Of a stretch of DNA of 40,795 nucleotides, positions 33,307 through 40,795 are shown piece after piece. The translations under genes and the position numbers were made by a program. The notes under the pieces were generated by a model, which was not told where the DNA came from, searched no databases, and saw only the letters and a list, made by a program, of their open reading frames with translations. The DNA is taken from NCBI GenBank assembly GCA_035315065.1, contig DATFYM010000201.1, positions 1-40,795 of the forward strand. Reading direction: 5' to 3'. Each line of letters starts with the position of its first letter. Position 1 is the first letter of the stretch. Source of the DNA: DATFYM01 sp035315065 (lineage in GTDB: Bacteria; Acidobacteriota; Terriglobia; UBA7540).

Positions 33307-36300
33307 CTACTGGAACTGATTGTTGAGCGTCCGAGAACCCGTCACCGTACCAGCGTTGGCTGAGAAAGTAAAAGTGGTGGTGAACCGGGCATTGTTCGGA
33401 CAACCGGTGAAGTTGATGGTCACCACCCCACTGCCACTTGAGGCAGGGGCGATGTTGCCGGCCGACACCGGAAATGCGCTACTGATCGCCGGCGAGCAGG
33501 CGGCACCGCCCGTCTGCTTGAGAGTCAGGCTGTTGATCTGGGCCGCGCTCGCCGCACCCGGTCCGGTGTTGCTCAGCGTGATGGTCCAGGCGCGCGCGCC
33601 CTGGGTCCCGGACACGCCCGTAATCAACCCCGACAGGCTGGTCTTCAGTTCCCCGAAGGTGGCGGTTACCGTCGCCGGTCCGCTCAGGGATACGGTCGCC
33701 GTCGTAGGGTTAGTCGGATTGGTTAGAGTCCCGCTCGCCGTCGTGCTCCAGTTTTGGAACACGTAGCCGCTCGCGGGGGTGGCTGAAAGCGGCACCGGCG
33801 TACCGGCGTTGTCATACCCGCCCGTCAACGGGCTCACCGTGCCGGCGCCCGACGGGGATACGGCGGTAGTCAACTGGTACTGCGTGTTGAAGTTCGCCGT
33901 GTAGGTGGTGGCCGAGCTTGGCGCCGTCACGATGTGCGTGGCCGCACCGCCATCCGACCAGTTGCTCCACACGTACTGCGTTCCGGCGGCGCCGGCCTGC
34001 GTGGTGTTGATAATCGCGAGGGTGTGACTACCCCCCTGAGCCCACGTGTACGCCGTTGCCTTGGTAATCGCCCTGCCGCCGTCCACCGAGACACTCCGCC
34101 CGATGGGCGACATTGTCACCGTGACGCTCACCGGCGGGTTGACCACTTGGGTCAACGGCGCGCTGGTATTGGCGGCGAAGTCAGCATCGCCGCTGTAGGA
34201 AGCGGTAATGCTATGGGAGCCGAGTGTGAGGGTGCTTGATTGCACCTGAACGGTCCCGGCGTAGTAAGAGATAGAGGGCCACGTGCCCAACAAAGTCGCG
34301 CCGTCCGCCATGATCTGAACGGAGCCGGTAGGGGACCCGACATCGCTGCCCACGTTCCAGGTGAACGACACTGTCTGTCCTGGGTAAGACGGATTGGGTG
34401 TGCTTGCGACTGTGACGTCCGTGGCGCAGCCGCCGCAGTTATCCACCGTCTGGACGAGCGTCTGGCTGACGCTAGGTTGGAAGTTGGCGTCTCCACTGTA
34501 GATCGCAGTGACGTTGTGCGGACCGGAAGCCGGCCACGGGTGGGGATTATCATTGACAGGGCTGGAGCTGGCTTGGCCGTTGACGAGCGCGACCGGTCCG
34601 TTGAGATCGACATCGTCCAGCAGGAATTGAACTGTTCCGGTGGGCGTCCCGCCCCCAACGACGCTAGCGAGGCGGCGCTCTGCCATCCCCCCCGCGGGGG
34701 TCACTGTAGCCGTGAACGTCACTTGCGGGCCAAACGCTACGGGGTTTTGGCTGCTTGTAAGCCCGATGCTCGTGGCCGTCAGGACCGGGATCGATACGTC
34801 GACCGCCTGGGTAAGGGTGGCGCTGGTAATGCTGAACACGGCGTCTCCGCTGTACGTCGCGGTGATGGCGTGGGTGCCGGTTGAGAGGGTCGAGATCGGG
34901 TCCGAAGTTGCTTCGCCGCCGCCGTCCAGCGCGACCGGTGAGCCCCAGTTGCTACCGTCGACCTGGAACTGGACGGTCCCGGTGGGTGTGGGCAATCCAG
35001 GGTCGGCAGCACTTATTGAGGCGGTGAAGGTCACGGCCTGACCGGAGGTCGAGGGGTTGGCTGAACTCAGGAGCCCCGTGCTATTGCCCCACCCGGTGAA
35101 CGCGTCAAAGATTTTGCTGAAGCTCCAGATCGGCGACGGGGTTCCGCCGCGGTTGGCCGTGTCCCGCGAGTAATTCCAGAAGGTCACCAGCCCCAAGCCG
35201 TTTGGAACCGCCCATGCCATATCTGTGGTCGCGTCCGTCAGGTAGTAGGTCTCGTTGGCCCCGAAGTCGTCTCTGCCCACGTCTTCGCAGAACCCGATCA
35301 TGCCCCATAGTTGGGCACTGCTAAGGCCGGGATAAAGCTCCCGCAGCGTGTCGTAGAGATGGGTCGCCGCAGTGATGGTATCCGCACCCATGTTGTGCGG
35401 TGGGCCGGAATATGACTGAGCATCGTAATAGTCGAAGGTCATGATGTCGACTCTGTCGATTCGCGTGCCGTTCTGGACGGCGTTCCGGAGGACCGCGGCG
35501 CCTTCCGTGTAGTTGCTACCGTCCACACCCGCGTCGAGCCCTTGCACATTGGTCGGAAGGGTGTACACCCACTCGACCGTGCGTCCGACGCTGGCGGCCC
35601 AGTCCTGGACCATCTTGATGGCCTTATTGCGCCTGTCGATGCCTGCCGGATTACGGAGCGAATCCTCCTCCGTGTCAAGGTCAATGCGGGTCACGTTAAG
35701 GGTCGTGATCACGCGCTCATACTCGGCCGCGATGCTGGGAATGTCGGTGCATCGGTCGGCGAGCTCCGGGAACAGAGTCCCATTATAGGTATCGGCGGCT
35801 GAACCGCCAAACGACGGGATGACGTCCGCGCCGTAGGAACGGAGGTTGGTTATGCCCTTGAAATAGGTCCCGGTATTGTCGACCAGCGAACTGGTGCTGC
35901 CGTTCCAGTAAACGGTGCAGGCAGGACCATTCGCCGCAGTTTGGAGGAACGCCATGGTAAAGTACCTGGCGCCCGATGCCGCAGGTGTCACGTCGCCCGA
36001 GCCCGTCCCAGTGTAGTAGGGGGCGTATACGTGTGTAGGTATCGTCTTACCGTCGGTTGGTAGCACCTTGGAGGTCAAGTCGGGGCCAGCAGCGACCTCC
36101 TTGAATCGGATGAACGCGGCATCCGCTGCCGCCGCGGGGGCCAGTCTTCCTTGGTCGACTCCGCCCGCCACTTGCGACGGAGTGGAGGCTTGCGCCGTCG
36201 CCCCTTTCGCCGCAAGGCGGGACTCCCCCTTTTGCGCCAGGGCGGGAGCCCACGCTACCAGCACCAAAAAAGCGACCACAGCCCCGAGGATCCCGGGGCG

Positions 36301-36336
36301 GATGATGGGCCGCAAAAAACTCTTCCCAATTGCCAT
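33307..36336 (-). CDS. Secreted GH18-like (chitinase-type) hydrolase with Ig-like and InlB-type repeats
   Basis: 1,009 residues. Signal peptide (GILGAVVAFLVLVAWAPALA), then a linker ending AAFIRFKEV that resembles the start of the GH9 sister. A GH18-like TIM barrel covers ~75-400: HVYAPYYTG, FTMAFLQT, the catalytic DxDxE as DLDTE at 219-223 (acid E223; the usual preceding DG is TR), MTFDYYDAQ, and GLVTFWNYSRD near the end. Three bacterial Ig-like domains follow (~415-735; each with PTGTVQF or GSVQI and HxITATYSGDAxF). Then come two repeats of divergent InlB-B type (YVWSNWSDGG, YVFQNWSTTASG) and the shared C-terminal domain ending VTGSRTLNNQFQ. Family members act on chitin or related GlcNAc polymers; the substrate is inferred only. 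Ribosome site AGGAG upstream of ATG 36336. Confidence 0.85.
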   Translation of the reverse strand: MAIGKSFLRPIIRPGILGAVVAFLVLVAWAPALAQKGESRLAAKGATAQASTPSQVAGGVDQGRLAPAAAADAAFIRFKEVAAGPDLTSKVLPTDGKTIPTHVYAPYYTGTGSGDVTPAASGARYFTMAFLQTAANGPACTVYWNGSTSSLVDNTGTYFKGITNLRSYGADVIPSFGGSAADTYNGTLFPELADRCTDIPSIAAEYERVITTLNVTRIDLDTEEDSLRNPAGIDRRNKAIKMVQDWAASVGRTVEWVYTLPTNVQGLDAGVDGSNYTEGAAVLRNAVQNGTRIDRVDIMTFDYYDAQSYSGPPHNMGADTITAATHLYDTLRELYPGLSSAQLWGMIGFCEDVGRDDFGANETYYLTDATTDMAWAVPNGLGLVTFWNYSRDTANRGGTPSPIWSFSKIFDAFTGWGNSTGLLSSANPSTSGQAVTFTASISAADPGLPTPTGTVQFQVDGSNWGSPVALDGGGEATSDPISTLSTGTHAITATYSGDAVFSITSATLTQAVDVSIPVLTATSIGLTSSQNPVAFGPQVTFTATVTPAGGMAERRLASVVGGGTPTGTVQFLLDDVDLNGPVALVNGQASSSPVNDNPHPWPASGPHNVTAIYSGDANFQPSVSQTLVQTVDNCGGCATDVTVASTPNPSYPGQTVSFTWNVGSDVGSPTGSVQIMADGATLLGTWPSISYYAGTVQVQSSTLTLGSHSITASYSGDADFAANTSAPLTQVVNPPVSVTVTMSPIGRSVSVDGGRAITKATAYTWAQGGSHTLAIINTTQAGAAGTQYVWSNWSDGGAATHIVTAPSSATTYTANFNTQYQLTTAVSPSGAGTVSPLTGGYDNAGTPVPLSATPASGYVFQNWSTTASGTLTNPTNPTTATVSLSGPATVTATFGELKTSLSGLITGVSGTQGARAWTITLSNTGPGAASAAQINSLTLKQTGGAACSPAISSAFPVSAGNIAPASSGSGVVTINFTGCPNNARFTTTFTFSANAGTVTGSRTLNNQFQ

Positions 36337-36488
36337 GTTCTTTCTCCTCTCGTGTTAGTACTGTTTTCTCTCCCTCTTTCCAACCAAAGATCCGGGAGCG
36401 GGAGGAACCGCTGCCGGAGATTGTCGAAGCCTTCTTTCCTCACATGGAACCGCGCTACATTCTTAACATTCCTTACTAAGTTGCTCTG

Positions 36489-36517
36489 ACGTTATGTTAG
36501 CTGAGAGCATGTATCAA
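36489..36517 (-). promoter_or_regulatory. Sigma-70 promoter of the GH18 cassette
   Basis: On the minus strand TTGATA (36517-36512) and TAACGT (36494-36489) are 17 nt apart, about 150 nt before the start codon at 36336. The block just downstream (TTAGTAAGGAATGTTAAGAA) is matched in the GH9 leader by TTTCTAAGGAATGTTTAGGA. Confidence 0.6.
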
Positions 36518-36610
36518 AGGAATAAGAGTCGATGGAACCTGTTGCCCAACAAAGCCAATGTGCCCCGCGGCATGTCTGGACCGCCCGCCTCCGGCGATTG
36601 CGCTACCGCG

Positions 36611-37092
36611 CCCCCCGCATCACGGCGACGCCTGCCAAGCGAACTCACCTGCGTTGTGCCAGAGCTAACGCCGCTGGGACGTTGCTACCTTCCAGCCCGC
36701 AATTCTTAACGCAGTTCATTGCACAATCTCAGTGACAGCCGTCACCCATCGATGTGATCCAGGTACGCAGCCAGACGATCCTCTGGCTAGATTATCCGTT
36801 TCACAAGTATCCTTGCGTTATGGCGGAGTCTCCTCACCCGGCGCGATGAGCCCCCTCGCTTCGCTTGGGGAAAGGGCCGGTGAAGGGCTCTTTCGTCATC
36901 GCATTTGTGAAACTCGCCGCGTCGGTCCCGCATGGCGGTCGCCGGACACGGGTTCCGCTCTCGCGTCTTCGAAAAACCCTATAGCCTCCAAGCGAAAAAG
37001 ACCGGAGGATTCTCGGTTACATTAGTCTCGCCACTATGATCCAACGCACTTTTCAGACAACTACCAAAGCGGCCACGAAGTCGGAAGGTGAA
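36611..37092. other. Gene-free spacer with a CCCTCACCCGGC-type hairpin
   Basis: No credible gene between the cassette promoter and the ABC permease stop. TCACCCGGCGCGATGAGCCCC near 36834-36854 and GGGGAAAGGGCCGGTGA near 36868-36884 form an imperfect hairpin of a common REP type, with CGCTTCGCTTGGGG between. GTTTCACAAGTATCC (36799-36813) and GCATTTGTGAAAC (36901-36913) flank it as a second inverted pair. Confidence 0.5.
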
Positions 37093-37956
37093 CTACTCCG
37101 CGCCGTATTCGATTTCCATGCGGCGCAGGCGCAGGCTCGAAAGTGCCAGCACTGCAACTGACAAGATCAGAAGGCCAAGGATGGCCGTTGCGGCCGAAGC
37201 AGGATTGACGTTCACGACGATCAAGGCCAGGGGATTTCCCTTGTGCAGGGCGACGCTGGCAGACACGCTCACCGGACACAGGGATTTCAGGTAGAAAATC
37301 ACGCTGCACTTCTGCATGAGTGGGGGAAGGAATCCGTTGATGGTCTCCCACACCAACACGATGAGAGTCGGAACCAGAGGATTGCGGAAAACCACTCCGG
37401 CTGCCAGAAAAATGCTGCCATAGCCAATGCAAGCCAGGAGCGTGACGCCCAGGTAGGCAGCCCCGTGGCCGAGGCCGTCGCCGTGAGACAGGTAGTCTCG
37501 AATCACGTTGGAGTCGAAGTACCAGTAACTCGCGACGAGCTGAATCAGCGTACTGGAGCAGAAGATTGCAGTCGCCGCCAGCAGGCCCGACAGGTACTTG
37601 CCCACCAGCAAGACCTCCCTGCGGATGGGCGCGAGGAAGTAGTAATGCAAACTTTTGTCAAGCACCTCTCCGCGGAATAGGTTCATGAAAATGCCGACGC
37701 AGCCGAAGAAGATGGCGAGCCGCAGGTAAAAGAACTGGAAGACAGCAGCGAAGATGTGCGTGTCCTCCCCGAAGTTGCCGCGCCGCCCGGTTCTGATCAT
37801 GGAAAATGAGTGGGCGGCATATAGGAGCACGGGGGCGAAGGCCAGAAAGTAAATCCAGAGCCCGCGCCGGGCAAACAGAGTCTTCTTCAATTCGAGCCTT
37901 ACCACCGCCACAATCTGTCGACGCCAGAGCGCCCAAGGAAGTTTGAGGAAGCTCAT
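37093..37956 (-). CDS. ABC-2 type transporter permease (second exporter)
   Basis: 287 residues with about six membrane segments (for example GLWIYFLAFAPVLLYAA, RLAIFFGCVGIFMNLF, AATAIFCSSTLIQLVASYWYF, GVTLLACIGYGSIFLAAGVVF and the final AATAILGLLILSVAVLALSS). The FRGEVLDKSLHYYFLAPIRREVLLVGKYLSG stretch is the cytoplasmic loop typical of ABC-2 permeases of the NatB/YhaP kind. It overlaps the preceding ATPase gene by 4 nt, so the two make one exporter by translational coupling. The cargo is unknown. Confidence 0.85.
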   Translation of the reverse strand: MSFLKLPWALWRRQIVAVVRLELKKTLFARRGLWIYFLAFAPVLLYAAHSFSMIRTGRRGNFGEDTHIFAAVFQFFYLRLAIFFGCVGIFMNLFRGEVLDKSLHYYFLAPIRREVLLVGKYLSGLLAATAIFCSSTLIQLVASYWYFDSNVIRDYLSHGDGLGHGAAYLGVTLLACIGYGSIFLAAGVVFRNPLVPTLIVLVWETINGFLPPLMQKCSVIFYLKSLCPVSVSASVALHKGNPLALIVVNVNPASAATAILGLLILSVAVLALSSLRLRRMEIEYGAE

Positions 37957-38906
37957 TTGATGGGCTCCTCCGTGCCGATCAGGTATTCGTAGACCGAGAG
38001 TACGTCATCGTCGGCCGGTGCGACCGACTCGATATCGATTCCGTTCTGGGCAATGCGATTCAGGAGCAAATAGAACCGGTCGGCGTCGCGGGTCTTCACC
38101 AGCAGGCCCATGCCGTCATGGTGAACGCGCGCCTCCACCACATAGTCCTCGAGGAACACCTGCGAAGCCAATACGCCCGGCTTGTTGCAGCGGATGAGAA
38201 CCTGCATGGGCTGTTCCTGGATCTCATTACGCACGCCGCGAATCTCGCCCTCCGCCACCACGTAGCCGTTGCTGAGCAGCACCACCTGGTCGGAAATCAC
38301 GTCCACTTCATGCAGGACGTGGCTGGAGATGATCAGGTGCAGGCCCTGCTTGGCCAAGGCACGGAACAGGGCAATGGTCTCGGCGCGGATGAGCGGATCG
38401 AGACCGTTGAGCGGCTCGTCGAGCACCAGAACGGTAGGGTTATGGCAGATGGCTTGGGCCAGCTTGATGCGCTGGCGCATGCCCTTGCTGTAGCTCGCGA
38501 TCGGGCGGTCCGCGGCCTCACCCAGGCTGACGCGGTCGATCGCCTGTATAGAGAGCTCTCTTGCTTGAGCGGGGGCGTAGCCGAACAGCAGCAGGTAGGA
38601 ATAGACGAACTCATATCCCGTCAGGCCGCGGGGGAACGAGTCGTACTGCGTGCAGTAGCCGACTTGGCGAAAGAGCTGTTCGGGCTGGCGCGGCGAGAGC
38701 CCCAGCACGCTGATCCGCCCGCGGGTAGGCTCCACCAACCCCGTCATCAGGTTCATCAACGTCGTCTTGCCCGAACCGTTCGGACCCACCAGGCTGGTGA
38801 TGCCTGGCGGAATGGAGAGGTTGACGCGGTTCACCCCCAGCACCTCTCCGTAGAACTTGGAGACGTCCTCGAACACAATGCGATTGTCGGGGGCGACGTC
38901 GTTCAT
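37953..38906 (-). CDS. ABC transporter ATP-binding protein (second exporter)
   Basis: A 317-residue nucleotide-binding subunit. Walker A GPNGSGKT, a Q-loop in VGYCTQYDSFPRGLTG, the signature YSKGMRQRIKLAQAI (Lys in place of the usual Gly), Walker B and D-loop in VLVLDEPLNGLDP, and the switch His in IISSHVLHEVD. After about residue 225 comes an extra C-terminal domain (QVLIRCNKPGVLASQVF to DVLSVYEYLIG) of the type seen in DrrA/CcmA-like exporters. It pairs with the permease that starts inside its stop. A REP hairpin separates it from the upstream permease of the first exporter. Confidence 0.9.
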   Translation of the reverse strand: MNDVAPDNRIVFEDVSKFYGEVLGVNRVNLSIPPGITSLVGPNGSGKTTLMNLMTGLVEPTRGRISVLGLSPRQPEQLFRQVGYCTQYDSFPRGLTGYEFVYSYLLLFGYAPAQARELSIQAIDRVSLGEAADRPIASYSKGMRQRIKLAQAICHNPTVLVLDEPLNGLDPLIRAETIALFRALAKQGLHLIISSHVLHEVDVISDQVVLLSNGYVVAEGEIRGVRNEIQEQPMQVLIRCNKPGVLASQVFLEDYVVEARVHHDGMGLLVKTRDADRFYLLLNRIAQNGIDIESVAPADDDVLSVYEYLIGTEEPIK

Positions 38907-38911
38907 CCGCC

Positions 38912-38980
38912 TACCTCTTGTAGCGGCGGGCTTTTGCCCGGCATCTTGTTTGCCCGCCTAAAGGCGGCCTCTACAATACG
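38912..38980. repeat. REP-like palindrome between the two ABC exporters
   Basis: TTGTAGCGGCGGGCTTTTGC opens it and GCCCGCCTAAAGGCGGCCTC closes it before TACAA. Inner stems are GCGGGC-TTTT-GCCCG and GCCCGCC-TAAA-GGCGG(C), joined by CATCTTGTTT. Such TGTAG...CTACA REP elements are common between co-directional genes and may tune expression of the downstream pair. Confidence 0.75.
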
Positions 38981-38989
38981 TCAAGTCGT

Positions 38990-39847
38990 TCATCCTCGCA
39001 CCACCTCATAGGCGCGAACCTTGCGCGCCAGGAGCCAGAGACAAATGCCGCTGACCGCCAGCAGCGCCATCCAGGCGCTCGCGCCGGAGATAGGACTTCG
39101 CGAAGGCTGTCGGAACAAGTGGTCTTCCACCGTGACGATGAGACTGCCGAGGTTGAGAAGGACGCCCTTGTCGGTTCCCAGCACCTTATTCGCGGCCTCA
39201 CCGAAACCAGCCCCGAAGAAGAAGACCGCCAGCAGCGCCGCGCCCGCCGCCAGCTTGCGCCTGATCCATGCCGAGAGCGCCAGCGCCAACACCGAGAACA
39301 CCAGGATTTCAATCGCCGAGCCGAGCAAGATACTGGCCGTCAGCCAGAGATTCGCCCCCATCCAACTCAATCCGGCGAGGCTGGATTGTATGAGGAACAG
39401 CAAAAGCGCGGGAACCCAGGTGACCAGCGAGAGCAACGAAACCAGGACCAGCATCTTCCCCACCACGTAATCCGTACGTGACAATGGCCGGCAGAAGTAG
39501 AGGGGCAAGGCGCTGTTGGCGAGGTCGGGAGAAACGAGACCCGGCCCTACCAGCGCCGTCAGGATGAAAGCCATAGTTTTCTGCGTGGTCAGGAAATACA
39601 AGAAGAAGCCGGCATCCACATCGAAGAGCTTGCGGACGCCGAAAATCGCCAACAGGCTCGCGTTATGGCTCACGTAAATACCCACCGCGCAGATCAACGG
39701 GAAGAAGAAGCAGATGACGAAAAACGCCGTAACGAACTTCGAATGGAACACGTTCTTGAAAGCGTACCGCGTGACGATCAAGAAGCGCGACCACAGCGGC
39801 GTAATTTGCCCGTCGTAGCCGCGGTAGCTGCGCTTATGAACGGCCAT
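38990..39847 (-). CDS. ABC-2 type transporter permease (first exporter)
   Basis: 285 residues with about six membrane segments. The cytoplasmic N-terminus reads MAVHKRSYRGYDGQITPLWS, a pattern common at the start of ABC-2 permeases that follow CcmA-type ATPases in this phylum. TM1 is FVTAFFVICFFFPLICAVGIYV. The ALVGPGLVSPDLANSALPLYFCRPLSRTDYVVGKML stretch is the conserved loop before the middle helices. Its start overlaps the ATPase gene upstream by 14 nt. The C-terminus lies 83 nt before the next ATPase, separated by a REP palindrome. Confidence 0.87.
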   Translation of the reverse strand: MAVHKRSYRGYDGQITPLWSRFLIVTRYAFKNVFHSKFVTAFFVICFFFPLICAVGIYVSHNASLLAIFGVRKLFDVDAGFFLYFLTTQKTMAFILTALVGPGLVSPDLANSALPLYFCRPLSRTDYVVGKMLVLVSLLSLVTWVPALLLFLIQSSLAGLSWMGANLWLTASILLGSAIEILVFSVLALALSAWIRRKLAAGAALLAVFFFGAGFGEAANKVLGTDKGVLLNLGSLIVTVEDHLFRQPSRSPISGASAWMALLAVSGICLWLLARKVRAYEVVRG

Positions 39848-40763
39848 TGCTGTTCTCCATGGCTTTCAAGAAAATGTCTTCCAGGCTGTCGCGGCGGTAG
39901 TTCATGCGCCGGATCTGAACGTTACGCTCCTCCGCCAATCGGTACAGGTCGCGGATGACAAAGCTCTCCGGCAATACCATCTTCATTCGCTTGCCTGAAG
40001 TCACGGCGCACTCGCAACCCAGGTTTTCCACCGCTTCCGCAAAGCCGCCATCGTCTCCCGCCGTTTCCAGCTCCAGGAAGCGCTTGTTGGCCCGGCGCTC
40101 CTCCTCCAGATTCGCGTAGTGAACCTGCCGGCCGGCCTTGAGGATCAGCACCTCGTCGCAGGTCTCTTCCACGTCGCGCAGCAGGTGCGAACAAAGCAGG
40201 ATTTGAAGCTCCCGGCTGTCCCGCATTTCGTGGATCAGGCGGATCATGCGCTGCCGCGCGGGTGGATCCAGACCGTTGGTCGGCTCATCCAGAATCAGGA
40301 GCTTCGGCCCGTGGACGATGGCTTGAGCCAGCTTGGCAAGCTGCTTCATGCCCAGAGAATATGTGCCCAGCTTGCGATATCGCGCCTCGCCCAAGCCCAC
40401 GTAGAACAAGGCCTCGTGGGCGCGCTCGAGGGCCGCGCCGGGAGGCAGACCGGAGAGTTCGGCCATCATCCGAACGAAGCTGACCGCCGTCATGTGGGCG
40501 ATGAAGCAATCGGTCTCGGGCATGTACCCGGTGAGACTGCGAATCTGCTTGGTTTGGGTGCGAATGTCGTAGCCGAAGACGCGAGCGGTGCCCGCCGCCA
40601 CCGGGTAGAATCCGAGAAGCGTATTGATGAGGGTCGACTTGCCAGCGCCATTCGGGCCGAGCAATCCGATGGCCCGGCCCGAAAGAGTGCAACGCAGGTC
40701 TTCCAGAATAATCCGCTGCCAGAAGCGAACGCCCAGTCCTTCGAGTTCGATGACGGGAGCCAT
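39834..40763 (-). CDS. ABC transporter ATP-binding protein (first exporter)
   Basis: A 309-residue ATPase subunit: Walker A GPNGAGKS, a Q-loop region (LTGYMPETDCFIAHMTAVSF) in which Glu replaces the usual Gln, signature YSLGMKQLAKLAQAI (departing from LSGGQ), Walker B LLILDEPTNGLDP, and switch His in LLCSHLLRDVE. An extra C-terminal domain of ~90 residues ends in YRRDSLEDIFLKAMENSNGR, as in DrrA/CcmA-type proteins. It is the first gene of the minus-strand run inside this window; a short-unit repeat (CAGTAGGCAGTCGGCAGTTG) lies just upstream, so its promoter is beyond the window edge. Confidence 0.9.
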   Translation of the reverse strand: MAPVIELEGLGVRFWQRIILEDLRCTLSGRAIGLLGPNGAGKSTLINTLLGFYPVAAGTARVFGYDIRTQTKQIRSLTGYMPETDCFIAHMTAVSFVRMMAELSGLPPGAALERAHEALFYVGLGEARYRKLGTYSLGMKQLAKLAQAIVHGPKLLILDEPTNGLDPPARQRMIRLIHEMRDSRELQILLCSHLLRDVEETCDEVLILKAGRQVHYANLEEERRANKRFLELETAGDDGGFAEAVENLGCECAVTSGKRMKMVLPESFVIRDLYRLAEERNVQIRRMNYRRDSLEDIFLKAMENSNGRS

Positions 40764-40769
40764 GGGGTA

Positions 40770-40795
40770 ACAGTAGGCAGTCGGCAGTTGGCAGT
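40770..40795. repeat. Short-unit GGCAGT repeat at the window edge
   Basis: Four copies of a CAGT(A/C/T)GG-like unit end the window, 7 nt before the ABC ATPase start. Same style as the other short-unit arrays; its complementary half would lie outside. Confidence 0.5.

Larger units (their letters stand above)
32521..36610 (-). repeat. Tandem duplication, copy 2 (PEP-CTERM + GH18 cassette)
   Basis: Partner of 28307-32286, offset by 4,214 bp at the left edge. Conserved parts: PEP-CTERM gene (about 98% in its first ~520 bp by my count), intercistronic hairpin, hydrolase C-terminal domain, hydrolase signal peptide and linker, leader, promoter and some 100 bp upstream of the promoter. Confidence 0.85.

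Noticed and set aside
36337..36480. c-di-GMP (GEMM) riboswitch in the hydrolase leader
   Set aside because: I could not find the conserved core words of that riboswitch in either leader; conservation alone does not name the class.

Overview
The window looks like a chromosomal contig from a GC-rich soil-type Acidobacteriota, most likely class Terriglobia. This rests on the RecA sequence style, a VPS10/BNR protein of about 1,080 residues, DUF2911, an Omp85 with its own SurA-like partner, PEP-CTERM proteins and a very heavy load of short dispersed repeats. That is recollection of family distribution, not a search. I found no rRNA, tRNA, CRISPR array, transposase, integrase or phage structural gene.

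Layout. (1) 1-1458 is repeat-rich DNA without a convincing gene. It includes a ~0.78 kb element whose inverted, diverged copy lies at 12190-12980. (2) 1459-12173 holds a housekeeping block: a UvrD/PcrA helicase carrying two in-frame insertions of intergenic-type repeats, a 51-residue basic protein, an amino-acid permease, an S1/P1 nuclease, adenosine deaminase, a small membrane protein, a penicillin-binding transpeptidase, RecA and a TetR regulator. (3) 12174-13807 is again gene-poor. (4) 13808-27984 holds a degenerate EAL-HDOD protein, an alpha/beta hydrolase, the VPS10/BNR protein, a SurA-like chaperone with an Omp85 protein, DUF2911, a TlpA-like thioredoxin protein coupled to an esterase, and an uncharacterised protein. 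(5) 28307-36610 is a tandem duplication of about 4 kb per copy. Each copy is a promoter, a leader of about 145 nt, a secreted glycoside hydrolase and a PEP-CTERM protein. The two hydrolases share their N-terminal leader and C-terminal domain but have unrelated cores, GH9 in one and GH18-like plus Ig-like repeats in the other. (6) 37093-40763 encodes two ABC-2 type exporters in one minus-strand run.

How the parts may work together. The duplicated cassette looks like a polysaccharide-degradation and surface-protein locus: a GH9 cellulase-like and a GH18 chitinase-like enzyme, each followed by a protein carrying an exosortase sorting signal. No exosortase gene is in the window. The nuclease, adenosine deaminase and permease could serve nucleic-acid and amino-acid scavenging. 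The SurA-like and Omp85 proteins would serve outer-membrane assembly or secretion.

The strongest candidates for something undescribed are the core-swapping GH/PEP-CTERM cassette, the paired inverted element built from ~150 bp tandem units, and the invasion of coding sequence by short dispersed repeats (inside uvrD, and at the N-termini of add, the esterase and the TlpA-like gene).
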